Shown: positions 14,639 to 25,505, numbered from the stretch's first letter. The stretch: DNA of 64,000 bases from Distichodus sexfasciatus (GCA_032718565.1 JAVGVS010000023.1:2174493-2238492), one strand, 5' to 3'. Made by a program: numbers and translations. Notes: generated by a model from the letters alone, not told the origin.

Positions 14639-16525
14639 TATTATATTATATATATTTTCAATGTGATATTTATAAGATGCCATGTAAAAAAGCACAGGTC
14701 CATTAAACTGCATGCTTAGTAGGAATTGTATAATATATAGATATAAAGTACTTTTTCTGTCTTGCATGTAAATAGCCTTTTTAAAACATGCTCACTGTCT
14801 TTTAAAATGTATTTGAACTAATAATCACCAACTATGCTGTTAACTCATTTATAGCAGTTCTGCAATACCACATCTAAATATCACATTTAAACATATATAT
14901 TAAGATCATATTTATTTGATGTATTGGTACAATTACTATAAAAGAATAAGTAATTAAACTGCAAGGCAATGGGAATTAATTCAAATAAATGTTAAAACAA
15001 ACATCATTTTAAAAAAGGGTCTCAAGGGCACTTGAGTCTGTTGTATTTACTCTGAAAAGAGCAGATTGAATGGACCAGACAGTGGACCATGGTACAGGAA
15101 ACACTTGACCCATATTGCACACGTCTCGGCTCCTCTCCTCTCCACTGTAAACCCGATTCTAGTTATAGCCACTCATGCTAAATATGACACAGGCTATCCT
15201 CCTCAACGAGCTAAGCAACAAATTCGAACCCCAATAGGAATCTATTTCTACTTACTAAAGCTAAGTTAAGAAATTGCTTTAGCCTACTTGTCATGAAAAG
15301 AAAGGTTCAGTTCATTTTCCACAATGTTTCTAAAAGGCCTCCTTGGCTACTCCTGTACTGCAGGGGTTTTGAGCTGTGCACTGGCCCTTTCTTCTCCGAC
15401 CACTCGTGCTGGCTCAATGACAATCAAAGGTCAAAATACGCCGCTACTTATTTATTTCATTTCCGGCTTTGGCAGCGGCCCGTGGTTTTGTTTTGATGAG
15501 GTAAGCTGCTCTCAGATGGATCCGATCCATAAATAAATTTCCTAGCGTTCTCGGAAGAATCCTAGCGTTCAATGTTCTGGCCCTATTTTTTGCTAATAAA
15601 TTCGATTGTAGTTTAAATAGAAGCTGCAATTGAGATCGAAAAAAATGTTAAAAGCTTGTTGTGTGAAAAAGACATGTGCAAGACGTGGAGCTACGGTCAT
15701 ACTCGGTGTCCCTATCGGCAATGTTGACTTAGCAGATTTTGACCTACTGTACATGTGCTACCTCGGTGTCACACCTGAGCTTGTGTATGTGTATCAAGAT
15801 ACAGGTCAGATCACAGGTGTGTTAGTTGCCGAATGAGCCGTTTTGGTGTATACACATTTTACAGCACTTAACCTGAAATGCACTGTGCATAACCCTGTAG
15901 CTCTTGGTGTAACACACACACACATACACACTCACATACACACACATAATGCAGACCTGTAGATGTATCTATAAAAAACTTAGCGACATCCAAATAATCT
16001 CTGTCTCTATCTCTTTCTTTCTCTCTTTCTCCACCTCATCCATCCTGTCTTTTCTCCACTGGGAAGTCAGAGACCTGCACTTCACTCCACTCCAAAGCAT
16101 CTCCCCTACCTTTACTCATCCACTCATCCATCCATCCATCCATCTCTTGTCCTGCTGTGCCGCGCCACACCACATAACCCACTAAGGATTCTCTTTCATC
16201 CATCCTTCTCTCTTTCTACCCTCTTTTATCCCAGTCCATTGGTTAACCCCCTCATCCGTGCCTCCCGGGCAGTGATCCCCCGTTCCTCCATTCCTCTGTC
16301 CTCCAGCGCTCTCCCTTTTGGCAATCACCTTCTGGGCTGGCCGGCCTTTAGCAGTGGGTTTCCATAAGCCTTACACTTCACTGCAATGTGGGGTGGCAGA
16401 GGAGGGGGTGGGGGTGTTTTGCATCGTCCACTCCAGCACCCCCCACTCCCTTACAATCCCAGCCAAATAAGGAATGAAAAAAAGCCCAGGGTCTTACTGA
16501 TAGTGCGGGAACCGATACAGCCCAT
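1500..16525 (-). CDS. fam131b: FAM131B-like protein, N-terminal exons (partial gene)
   Basis: Three coding exons on the minus strand join into one frame: 16525-16498 (28 nt), 4793-4756 (38 nt) and 1535-1500 (36 nt). The product starts MGCIGSRTITADAVPVRKDG, then continues EQ and HGRAEFSWEGIN, 34 residues in all. From memory, vertebrate FAM131B starts MGCIGSRTV and carries an FSWDGIN motif just before its next exon, so both ends match. Gly2 followed by Cys3 fits N-myristoylation with palmitoylation, hence membrane attachment (inference). Exon phases (1, then 0, then 0) agree and all junctions are good GT-AG sites. The ATG sits in a near-ideal context (ACCACCATGG). An in-frame ATG lies 60 nt upstream, but I prefer the conserved MGC start. 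The remaining exons must lie beyond base 1; I did not see the expected NSNAYG-type exon in 1-1499. The molecular function of the family is poorly known. The a/b paralogue cannot be told. Confidence 0.85.
1536..4755. other. fam131b intron 2, about 3.2 kb
   Basis: No exon recognised. The part at 3825-4240 is a LINE remnant, described separately. The rest is unannotated AT-rich DNA. Confidence 0.6.
3825..4240 (+). mobile_element. LINE 3'-end remnant
   Basis: A degraded reading frame contains the block LHWLPGQSKSSTLPYKTKNG, which resembles the C-terminal end of fish non-LTR reverse transcriptase ORFs (HWLPV..RI..K...YK..NG). It is frameshifted and truncated at both ends. A related piece at 25850-26095 shares stretches such as CTATCAGAAGT(A/G)CTGA and CAAGACTCTT, so both derive from one family. 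Confidence 0.6.
4756..4793 (-). CDS. fam131b: fam131b coding exon 2 (38 nt microexon)
   Basis: On the minus strand a T-run ending CTTTAG precedes the exon and GTAAGAG follows it. Joined to exon 1 it completes a Thr codon and encodes ADAVPVRKDGEQ. The length (2 mod 3) is exactly what is needed to link exon 1 (phase 1) to exon 3 (phase 0). The acceptor is a TAG-CAG-CAG triple, and a second in-frame GTAAGG donor lies inside the exon after CCC. Confidence 0.83.
5965..6032 (+). mobile_element. Retroelement 3' tail fragment
   Basis: The stretch ending GACAATAAAGTTTACTTTG followed by short ACTTTTG-type repeats looks like the 3' tail of a fish LINE or SINE. No body is attached that I recognise. Confidence 0.4.
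7010..7600. repeat. Degenerate tandem repeat, about 100-200 bp units
   Basis: The motif TTCTGTTCCTCACATTCTCT followed by GCAAGAGAGAAAA recurs with variation starting near 7014, 7193, 7390 and 7482. Some copies are followed by CCAGAAAAGTAAATATAAC and ATAAATTATACACGA. The spacing is uneven (about 179, 197 and 92 bp). Confidence 0.6.
7590..7930. promoter_or_regulatory. CpG-rich patch within AT-rich intron
   Basis: Roughly 340 bp with dozens of CpG dinucleotides (by eye) is flanked by AT-rich repeats. It resembles a small CpG island. It could be an internal promoter or enhancer, or a recently inserted element not yet depleted of CpG. Open frames cross it on both strands, but none resembles a known protein. 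Confidence 0.35.
8051..8310. mobile_element. hAT-like miniature transposon with 8-bp duplication
   Basis: The element begins CAGGGGTTTTCAATTGG and ends ACCAACGGTTTAAAACCCTA, imperfect terminal inverted repeats of about 20 bp. It is flanked by TGCTAAAG (8043-8050) and TGCCAAAG (8311-8318), an 8-bp target duplication with one change. The related segment near 6484 shows the uninterrupted site GTGCTAAAGCATCTG. There is no coding capacity, so it is non-autonomous. A relative lies at 34600-34730. Confidence 0.7.
11201..11253. repeat. (ATT)n microsatellite
   Basis: About 17 uninterrupted ATT units. Confidence 0.95.
11401..11432. repeat. (CT)n-rich stretch
   Basis: Interrupted CT dinucleotide run in a pyrimidine-rich region. 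Confidence 0.7.
12571..12601. repeat. (TC)n microsatellite
   Basis: About 15 TC units. Confidence 0.95.
13560..14060. mobile_element. Candidate miniature element, right end only
   Basis: A GC-richer block ends TATAATATGGGACCTTTAAG, a terminus I associate with fish non-autonomous DNA elements. I found no matching inverted terminus on the left, so the boundaries are a guess. Confidence 0.35.
14567..14632. repeat. (TA)n microsatellite
   Basis: Over 30 TA units, followed by ATATTATATT repeats. Confidence 0.95.
15914..16185. repeat. CA-rich, CT-rich and (CATC)n low-complexity DNA
   Basis: CA dinucleotides (15914-15946), CT-rich sequence (16000-16040) and CATC/CCAT repeats (about 16121-16144), upstream of the pyrimidine-rich fam131b 5' region. 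Confidence 0.7.
16498..16525 (-). CDS. fam131b: fam131b coding exon 1 (28 nt)
   Basis: On the minus strand the exon reads ATGGGC through ATCA, encoding MGCIGSRTI plus the first base of the next codon, followed by the donor GTAAGA. The upstream sequence is purine-rich on this strand and includes a possible acceptor (TTTTTTCTCAAG, just above 16557), so the 5'UTR may be spliced. Confidence 0.87.
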
Positions 16526-16900
16526 GGTGGTCTCAGCGAGGGCCGGTGGCGACTTCTTGAGAAAAAAGTGCCGTTCCGTAGACATTTCTGTCTTTCTCCT
16601 CTCTCTCACCGCTCCCTCATCCTTTTCTCTTCGTGTTCCTCCCTCTCTCTCTCTCTCTCTCTCTCCCACCCCGTCTCTGTGAGGCTGCGGCGTGTGTGTG
16701 CTTCTCTCTCTCTCTCTCTCCCTCTCTCTCTCTCCTCGTCATCCTCTCCTCTCTTCCCTCCCTCCTTCGTTCCCTCCCACACACACATACACACACACTC
16801 AATGTGCCATGCTGTGAGATTTGAGTCAGTCAGTCAGTAAGTCAGTGTGTGTCTGAGAACCAGTCTCTCTTTCTTTTTCACCCCATTTTTTGATTAGCTA
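16526..16900 (-). promoter_or_regulatory. fam131b: Probable fam131b 5'UTR and proximal region, (GA)n-rich
   Basis: Read on the minus strand, this is the sequence just upstream of the fam131b start. It is dominated by GA repeats (CT runs at 16640-16664 and 16704-16732 on the plus strand) and CA/TG dinucleotides near 16780-16800. The transcription start cannot be placed. Confidence 0.4.
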
Positions 16901-16965
16901 ATTCCTTCAGCATGATAACGGATCACAATGCGTAAGCTAGACTAAGCAGCAGGTCACATTTGGGG

Positions 16966-16999
<34 letters not shown>

Positions 17000-19900
17000 T
17001 TATATGTATATAACTGATGCTTATCTCAATCAGGGTTAAAGGGAGACTCTTTATCTCCATTCCTGTCTGATGTGGTACTGCATCGCTCTCATCATCACCT
17101 CCCTTTCGCTCCTCTGTCTTTTTTCCCTCACACTCTGCAGTCTGTGGATACACATATAGAAAATCCTATCTTCCTTTTCTTCTGTCATGCTCTCCTTCTT
17201 TCCCTTCCTCTCCCAAGTCTCCTCCTTCTTTCTATTACAAGCACAGACGTCATGGTTTGGGAGGGGAGGGATGGGGGGAAGCTGCATCTGTATATCTAGC
17301 GTGTTTTATCGTGTCCGGTCTGTCCGTTACTGCTCTGTAACCTTGAACGCACCCAAGCGTGTGTGTGTGTGTGTGTAGCATGCGGATCTGGCTGCATCAG
17401 TGTGCTCAGATCTGCTACTCCCAGGCACGTCAGGATCCACAGTTTTATTCTCTTGCATTGAGGAAGAAAAACAGAGGGGTGGGGAAAATGAATCTAAAGA
17501 CGCTTGATTAGTATTCTGAAGAGGGGCTGAGATGGTGGAGTGTGTGTGTGTGAGTGCGTCTGAGTGAGTGTGTGTTGGCATTACAGGAGAGCCGCCCAAA
17601 CAAACATCAGGGTTGGCTGCTCATCTGCTGAAAACTACCTCCCTGTAACCCCCCACCTACAACCTCTTCCTTCTACTTAGCATAATATGCTTTTGCATCC
17701 ATCTTGACACGTCTTTCAAATCCAGTCGAGCTTGCAGGGATCGAGTGTAAAAAAAGTCGACCTGCTCAACACACAGCTTAGCAGGTTAAAATGCCAAAAG
17801 TACAGACAAATCGCACTTCATTCCCAACAAATGGCCTGTAACGAATCAATGCCTTGGTTCCACCTTTCACAACACGGGAAAGTATCCCTGAGCCCTGAGG
17901 GACCGAGAGGATGAGAGATGCCTCTTGCCGCCATTATAAAACCGACATCAGGACCCCTCCGCATCATTTATTTATGCCTCCGACGTGCTCGCCTGAAGTT
18001 ACAGGAGGGTCTCTCAAAGGGTGAGTCATCCTTTTCTCATTCGCTCTTTCCATATAGCTATCTCTGTCTCTCTTTCTCCTCATCTAACTGACTCTCAGAC
18101 TCATAACAGCTGCAGACAGTGCAAAGCCTGCAGTATGTGTGTATGAGAACCTATAAACGTGTGATTTCCTGGTGTTTTCACCTATTATAATTAATTGTTT
18201 AGGCATTAGCTTTGTGTTAGTTGAAGGTCATGTGTGTGACAAGGGTGTTTGTCTTATAAAACAAGAAAATGCCAATAATTATCGCAACAGTATGAGGTCA
18301 AAACACAATTCATTTGGAAAAAGAAGAAATTAGATTACAATTCAAGACAAATACTATATCATGATTTTTTCCCTAATATAAATATTACCAAATTGATGTG
18401 CTTTTATACATTTATGGCATGTATCAATCACACTTATCCTTATTTCATTTGCATTTCCTAATTACAGCAAATTCTCTTTGGAAGAAACTTGAAGGAATGA
18501 AGTGCCTTCCTCATGGGCTCAGTGGTGGTGGTGCAGTGAGTGGAAAGGGCTGGTTTCAAACATAAAACATTTTGGTTCATAGATGAGTATCACTACTATT
18601 GAAAACCACCACCACCATCAGCACACATGTCTCTATGCAGAAGGAATCGTTGTAGTACATGAGAGGGACTGCACCGTCGCCCCAAAAGCTGGCTGATAGG
18701 TGGTCCAGTGCTGGGCTCGCCAAAGGTCTGACTAATGTCTGACTAATATGCTGTTTCTCCCCTGTGTACTGCCAAGTCAGAGTTCCAGACATTACCAACA
18801 GATCTGACAACATCTCCAAGTTGTGCGCAAGCTGCCTGAATCGGAACTGTTCCATCGCATTCAATAGATGCTCAGTTAGTTGAGGCTGAAAGAATTGGAC
18901 TGAGGAATTTTGAGGTCAAGGCAACGAGATTGGCCCAGTGGAAGACAAAAAACACCAAGAGGTTGTTGGAAAGTCTGTTGAATTCCATTGGACCCTGCAG
19001 GCTGGGTAACTCTTAGGTGAAGTTGTGTTTGTCATTGAAGGAGACTTCTAGCATGAACACTCTTACTAGCTTGCAGGTAGCAGGAAACCCCATACATAGA
19101 GTTTGCTGTACTTCAGTAGTGACAACAGTAGATATTAGGATCTTTGATTATCTTCACGTTGAATAGTCTTTTGCCTGCCACCAGCCCTTTGGCAGTTCAA
19201 GGTTTTTCCCTCTTAGGCGTACCACAACAATAAGTAGGTACAGATTAACAAACTTCCCAAAGTCAATAAAACCAAGCATTTTTGAAATATGAATTATATT
19301 ATCTCTCTTCTTTACAAGAGATAACTTGCAGATACAGGTAACACCAATATATGAAAAACCCTAAGTTCACATGAGTTGCCACTGAGCAACAATTTATTGT
19401 GCAGGTGTCAAATCAGCAAGGAAGGAACAACATTCTCAGATGGATTTGAGCACTCCAACAAAGAGTTCTTTCAGGCTGTGAAAATTCTTGATCATGTCCA
19501 AGTTTTTGACAGGGCCTGGCCAGTCTTTGCTGAACGTTGTTTACCTATCTTATGTTATGCAGTGCATCAGTGCTTGTTAGTGTCAGTTATCAACGGTAAA
19601 ATCTTTCGTTGGAGATTTGCATACAGGTAGTTCAGCTCAAAGGAACTGATGTATGGTCCTACACACGCTGCTGACTTGGACAAGGAGATTGAGTTAATCA
19701 GCCATGTACTATGAACGAGACAACTTGCCAGGACTGACCTTGTGGCGTGATCTTGTCATTGCTTCTGTTTGATATTTCCACTGCAAAATGATTATAACTC
19801 CTTGTCAAGTACAGTCCTGTTACTTCTCCATTCATAGAGCCTTTTTCAATAGAAATGTTGCCTAAGATACCCTTACTAGCAGACCAGAAGGTGCTGCATC

Positions 19901-21286
19901 ATGCCTGATTTCCACTTCACTTCCAAATATCCCTGCCACCCCCACAGCCAAGACACACAGCACACTGCTCAATCCCAGGGATCATGATCTCAGAGCAACC
20001 TGGCACAGGCAACCTGCTCTCAAGTACTACAGCAAATATCTCTGCAGCTCCATTTGCCTATTTGTGACTGAGAGATAATGTCTGTGATTTTTATGTGCTT
20101 AAATTCAAAAGAGTATGAAATGCTGATTGTAAGGCTTAACCACTTGTGACATCAGGTAAGTGAAATCAAAATAAAAAAATTGCCACACCTCAACTGCATG
20201 GGGAAAGGAGCAGTACTTGGTCTTGGACTTAATACTTATTAGTTTGCAGATATTAAGTGAATGTTAGGAGTGTGCAGAATTTCATACTGGTGTCTGTTAG
20301 AATGAATTGGGTATGCAAATTGAAATGAATTTGTGAGCATTATTTGGGGTGTCAGAGGCAAATAATGAGTTCCAAGATACAAACAAGAATGTACGAAAAA
20401 TCTAATACCTAGGGTTTGAAAACCAAACTATGTATGTTGCCAAGTCCTTGAAACTCAGTTACTTATCTTTGTAATGACTTATTTCACTTCAGTGATTTGT
20501 AGGTGCATGATTTATTTCCCAGAGATTTTCCTTTTACTTCATAGATAAGGAATGCACTTCTTCATGCTAGTACCAGGTCTTTATTTTTATCGTACACAGA
20601 AAGCCCCTGCCACTATGATGGGTCCAAGGACATCATGTTCTCGACTGACAAGGTAGGCATCTGCATACTGATAGTGTGACCATTCTTGTTGGTATAAGAC
20701 CTAGCAGCAGGTATGCAAGGCCTTAAGACTGCGACTGCAACCAGAAGCTCTTTTTATAACCATTTTACATTTTGAGGATTCGAGAACCTCTGACACAATA
20801 CAGATGAAGTCAAGATTTCAACCTTTCATCAGCACTTTGGCTTTATTAATATTAGCTAAGCTGATCTGATCTGAATCTGGTACTTAATTTGTGATGCTGA
20901 ACTCAAATGTTTAAAATAAGTTAAACTAAACTAAACAGTTAAAAAAGTAACTTGTATTTGTCCTATCAAATTAGGCATTTTATTTTTGATACATGTTGGT
21001 AAATGAAATAGAAATACATTTTAGAAATAGTTTAACCAGCAAAGAGGAAAGAATTAAATATAAAGCATAGAAAGTCATACTCACAGCAGCAGCAGGACTG
21101 GAAGCTGAGCACAAGGCTAAGAAACTAGAAAAGGTAAAGCTTAATTTAGAACAACCACAGGTGCAGTACATTAGGGCAAACGAACGACATACCTGGATCT
21201 TATGAATTCGACAAAGGCTAAGTGGTCAGATGGGGACTGCAGAGAAGCTATTGATATATAAAATACCTAATTTCATAAAACATATG
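16901..21286. other. Intergenic, no recognised gene
   Basis: It holds a TA run (16968-16996), GT runs (17359-17377 and 17540-17551) and CT-rich stretches up to about 18.1 kb. Between 18.5 and 20.7 kb there are short disconnected open frames (for example 18577-18864 minus and 19376-19630 plus) without any family signature; decayed transposon sequence is possible. A distal fam131b promoter or 5'UTR exon could also lie here. Confidence 0.5.
16968..16996. repeat. (TA)n microsatellite
   Basis: About 14 TA units. Confidence 0.9.
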
Positions 21287-21291
21287 CCTTC

Positions 21292-21616
21292 TGTCAGGAA
21301 CCGGTCTGTCCTTTAGCGGATCAGACAGGAGGTGGCACTATGTCTAGTTTAGTCCTCTTTAGTTTCTTTGTTTGTCTTGTCTTGACCTAGTGTTCGTGTT
21401 AGGAGTTTATTAGCTCACCCTGTGTTCTAGTTCGGCCCCTTGTTTGTCTGTGTATATAAGTTCGGTTTTTCAGTCGTGTTTTTGGGTTCTCCCTCACACT
21501 CACCACTCTCTGTGTGTCCTCCATGTGTCTATGTTGGACATTGTGTTTTTTTGTAAATAAATCACCTCAATGTTAACTCCTGCGTTTGCGTCCGACTACC
21601 TTGTGTGAGTGGAACA
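21292..21616 (+). mobile_element. Solo LTR of an LTR retrotransposon
   Basis: The 325-bp block starts TGTCAGGAACCGG and ends GTGAGTGGAACA, so it has the TG...CA termini of an LTR. It is flanked on both sides by the 5-bp duplication CCTTC (21287-21291 and 21617-21621). Inside, in the right order, are a TATA-like TGTATATAAG near 21450, a polyadenylation signal AATAAA at 21556-21561 and a GT/T-rich stretch. No internal gag or pol is present, so it is a solo LTR left by recombination between two LTRs. Gypsy-type is likely from the overall look, not proven. Confidence 0.8.
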
Positions 21617-21621
21617 CCTTC

Positions 21622-23670
21622 ATGCACACCAAAATTGGTTCTATACAATAGAGAGATTATATTTTAACACAAAATGTGCTAGTATATAAGAAAAGTTTAT
21701 TTTCAATTAAGTGTGGTTAGCTTGTAATGTCTCTTGGAGAAATCCTGACAGGTGCAGTAGGACCTGTGTAGTAGAGCCTTTTTAATAATTTCTTGTTGAG
21801 GTGTACATTGATATATGACATATTTATATATTATATTTAATTAAATTATAAATGTATTTGTTCTCAATGGCTGGCACATAGACTTACATTAGTCTTTTGG
21901 GCAGTTCACATTTTCAACCAGTTGTTTTTTATTTTAGTCAAATATATTAGAAATGTGATTTGACTGTGTCTATCCAAAGCAGAGATGAGAACCCATTACA
22001 TTGACGTCGCCACAATACTATTATTAGACCGCTGAATTGAGTTGAATGAACCAATCAGCATTCACTAATGAACTATGGGGTGGTTCGCTTGATTCACTTG
22101 AACACAATGGCTGTAGGCAACACTTACTGTCTAATGAACGCACAGTGTGTGCTATTAAGTGTATTTTTAGGAGTCCTTTCAGGGGTTGGAAATGAAATTA
22201 GGGCTGCATAATATATTGCTTAAGCATGTGCAATAGTCGTATTGTAGGAAGAGGCAAATTCATTTAAATACATCATTTTATAATTGTGTTGATACTTGAA
22301 ACAAAAGAGGAAAAACTTTCCAGGTCCTCGTTTTTTAACAGTTAATCTACAGAAGTCTGTTTGAAATATCACAATTTATCACATTTAGGCGATCCTGGTT
22401 GAGGAAAGGATATTTCACACTCAAAAAATATTTTGGATTAAAGGTGTATTCACCATTTTTCAGTTTTCTATGCAGACACACTCTCAACAAAACTCCACAA
22501 TAATTCTAGAATATTTCATTTTTTCCAACTAGAGGCATTCAATAAATTGATTTAGTTTTAAATCCTATAGTTTTTAAACTGCATTTATTATTTAAAAAGC
22601 AAACAATAGTTAGAATAAATAGAATAGTTTTAAAGTAAAATTCCTTTTTGTCAAACAAGAAGTATGGCATATACATGCAAAAGAAAACTGAACAAATTTT
22701 GGAACACACAGCAAATGTGACAGTTATCACCATTACATATACCTCTGTAATCCGAAAAAGATAGATGCAGACAGATGCAACAAAAGGTTACCAGATGCCA
22801 ATCCGGCTTCGTCTCCTGTCCTTTTGCATTTTGTGAGAGCACGTATCCCTTTGCAGCAACACCAATTCTTTAATTCTTCAGCAAAACTCTGACTCTAAAT
22901 TAAAGAATTGGTGTTGCATTTTGCGAGAGCATGTATCCTTTTGCAGCAACACCAATTCTTTAATTTAGAGTCAGAGCTTTGCTGTGGCACAGCTCTGTTG
23001 CCCTTGGCCACGATCAATAGCTACATGTTAAGACTGGTGTAGTTCAGTGGGGATTTATTCAGCCTGAGCTCTGCTTTACTCCGACCATGAGGCACCTGTT
23101 GTGACAAAATAGAACGCCTACTGCTGTCACGCTGTTCCCCTGTTGGACAGCACATTGCACATTGTAGTTTTTTCTTCTCTTAGAAGGAAGGCAGGGTTCT
23201 TTAGCTTTGAGATGACTTTTTTAATCTGCTGTGGATGTTATAGATCCATTGTGAGAAGGATTTGCAGCCAGCACATTGTACTCATAGGGCTCACATTCAT
23301 CATAAAGGGATACATTTCTAATGCTCTTATCATTTTAAGGAAATGTTACAGGTAACAGATTTTTACCAGTATTAATTGTGTAGTAGGACACAAAATAGTT
23401 TCGTCTTACTTTAGTGTTCACCTCTGATTACTCAATTTTGTTAGTAATTGAGTATTCTACTGATTATGTCTTTAATTAAGTAATTGGATATCAAACACTA
23501 TTGGTTAGGAAATACTTTTGTAACTGGGTAATCTACCTAAAGCACTTTCTGATTACTCAGATAATCAGAGGCAGAATGCTGAAATAATCCTTAGCTGCAG
23601 TCCTAGTGCTGCAGAGACAGAGCTATGTGTAGGTTGAAAGAGAATACAAACTGGAAAATGAGGGATTTAA
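21622..23670. other. Intergenic, AT-rich, no recognised gene
   Basis: Only the repeat cluster at 22824-22986 stands out. Open frames of 60-70 codons here have no recognisable product. Confidence 0.5.
22824..22986. repeat. Overlapping direct and inverted repeat cluster
   Basis: A unit of about 52 bp (TTGCATTTTGTGAGAGCACG ... CCAATTCTTTAATT) occurs at 22824-22875 and again at about 22914-22965. Between them, 22876-22917 is the near-exact reverse complement of 22945-22986 (GCAACACCAATTCTTTAATT plus flank). A cruciform can therefore form inside a direct repeat. Confidence 0.8.
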
Positions 23671-23886
23671 TTTGTCATTGTGAACACACCACAATAAAAC
23701 ACACGGTGCACCACAACCTATCTGTGAAGGAGGAGTGGGCAGTTCTTTTTTTGGAAGAGCCTGAGGATCAGTGCTTGGGGACGGTACCTTGCTCATGACT
23801 ACCTTTACTGGTCCAGGACTTGAATCAACTACCCTCCGATCTTGGGGCCAACTTCCTAACTGATACTCTACCAACTGCCCCATTCA
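23671..23886 (-). mobile_element. tRNA-derived SINE remnant
   Basis: The minus strand starts with a tRNA-like head: GGTAGAGTATC (A box) and TTGATTCAAGTCC (B box). It continues through a body and ends in a tail whose complement reads TTTGTCATTGTGAACACACC. A second copy of the body and tail is at 25332-25505. Confidence 0.6.
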
Positions 23887-24179
23887 GGGCAGTAATAAGA
23901 TGTATATAAAAATTAACATCCAGATGATTTGTTTAAAAGATAATCTACATTATTATAGCATCAATTGAGAGTTAATTAAATGCAGTACAAATCTGTTATA
24001 AAAACTTGTTGACCCAATTAAAGTATGTCTGTGTAATATTAACGAAATAATGCACTAATTTACTGCAGTGCTTAATTTTCTGGTGGTGACTTTCTTAAAA
24101 TATACTAATATACTAAATACACTAATATAATAATTTTATCTACTTTTCAATTACAGGAACAGCTTTCTTGAAACAACCT

Positions 24180-24300
24180 AGGGTTAAAGGTCTTGTTCAC
24201 GGTCCCAATGGTGATAGTTCTGACAGTAGAGTGGATTTTACCCTATGATCTCTTGGTCCTTAGGTGAGCATCTTACCACTAATACAGCAGCATAACATCA
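24180..24300. mobile_element. SINE/LINE-type fragment
   Basis: AGGGTTAAAGGTCTTGTTCA followed by a cytosine-rich link and GGATTTTACCCTATGATCTC resembles a very common fish repeat of the form GGGTTAAGGGCCTTGCTCAA. It is short and decayed. Confidence 0.45.
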
Positions 24301-25225
24301 TCTACCAGTCATATTGCTATATTATACATATGGATTTTGCAGATGACACCAACAGACCCTGTCTTCTTCATATTAAATACCCACAGCATAAGCACATTGT
24401 GTAATAAGTAATAATCATCCTTGTGCTCTGTATTAATTAAACAAAACTTTAATGCAAATAACTTGCATCTTGAGGTTTTAGGAAATGTAGCAATTCTCAA
24501 GGAATAGTTTCAGCCCTAACAGTCCTCTCAAAAGTTTATGTAATGGTCTGCCCTTAGGCCTAATGAACACTGAAGGCATTCCGATTACCTCTCCGTATAG
24601 GAGAGTGCACTCATCATTGCCCCTGTTAATGTGCTCAAGGGAGCATAAATGCATATTAGCGTTGCCACTCTAATTTCTCCTCCAGGGACATTGCTAAACA
24701 CACTAACCGTGCAGGCTGTTCCACCAGAGACTCAAGGACAGGATCTGGTATGTGGGCAGCAGTGAGGATGAAATGTTCCAGATCAGCTTACTCTGTTGTT
24801 TTACACCCTTGATTTTTTTTTATTCTTTCTCGGCAGGATGTTAGAGTGATGAAACTCTTCTGAGAGTTCTAAGAAACTCTTCATATTTTGCATAATCTAG
24901 AGTCGTTTCAGGTTGGAAGACGACTCCTGTTTAGTCTCAAGAGACTAACATTTCTTATATATTATATTTCTGAAAAATAATTAATAATGTTTTATACTCT
25001 ATTATTATGTCCTGATCATTGCAGTTTACTTGTTTTGTATAATGTAAGCAATGGGAATTAATTGTATAATGTATGTTATTGCATGTTATGTGGATTGTTT
25101 TTTCCTCCTTTAAATAACATCAACCTGCCAGGGACTGCAGATGTAAATTAGCCTGATGGCTAAATCTGGTGCATTTCATGACTCATGAAGTGAGCATGTC
25201 GATTAATGTACACTGTCCCTTTTAA

Positions 25226-25250
25226 ATAAATAAATAAATAAATAAATAAG
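25226..25250. repeat. (AAAT)n microsatellite
   Basis: About six AAAT units. Confidence 0.85.
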
Positions 25251-25331
25251 AAAATAAGAAAATGTAGTATATCATATATTTTTTATCATTTCTCATACAT
25301 TTTTGATAATTTTGTACATATTCAGTGATTA

Positions 25332-25505
25332 TTTGTCATTGTGAACACACCACAGCACAGCATAGCAGACAGTGCACTAAAACGAAATGTGACCTCTGCA
25401 TTTGACTCATCCATGAAAGATCAGTGGACCGCCCTGGTAGCAATGTTTGGAGATGGTACCTTACTCATGAGTACCTTGGTTGTACCTTTACTGGTCTGGG
25501 TCTAG
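25332..25505 (-). mobile_element. SINE remnant, second copy
   Basis: It shares the tail TTTGTCATTGTGAACACACC and the internal GATGGTACCTTACTCATGAG-type block with 23671-23886, in the same orientation. The tRNA-like head is degraded. Confidence 0.55.

Larger units (their letters stand above)
4794..16497. other. fam131b intron 1, about 11.7 kb, repeat-rich
   Basis: This long first intron of a minus-strand gene contains most of the repeats and microsatellites listed between 5.9 and 16.5 kb. No other coding exon could be supported on either strand. Short open frames here have no family signature. Confidence 0.6.

Noticed and set aside
15066..15290. Possible mitochondrial insertion (frame fragment GIYFYLLKLS resembling an ND2 piece)
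   Set aside because: The similarity is a few residues only and the flanks do not read as mitochondrial sequence.
15630..15836. 68-codon open frame MRSKKMLKACCVKK...
   Set aside because: Balanced composition but no recognisable family, no splice context on its strand, and it lies inside the fam131b intron.
16386..16840. Several Ser/Leu-rich or Arg/Glu-rich open frames on both strands
   Set aside because: They arise from CT/GA microsatellites. Only the MGCIGSRTI part of one minus-strand frame is real coding sequence.
18577..19800. Possible decayed transposase or gene on either strand
   Set aside because: Several short frames, but no motif could be named and no splice pattern joined them.
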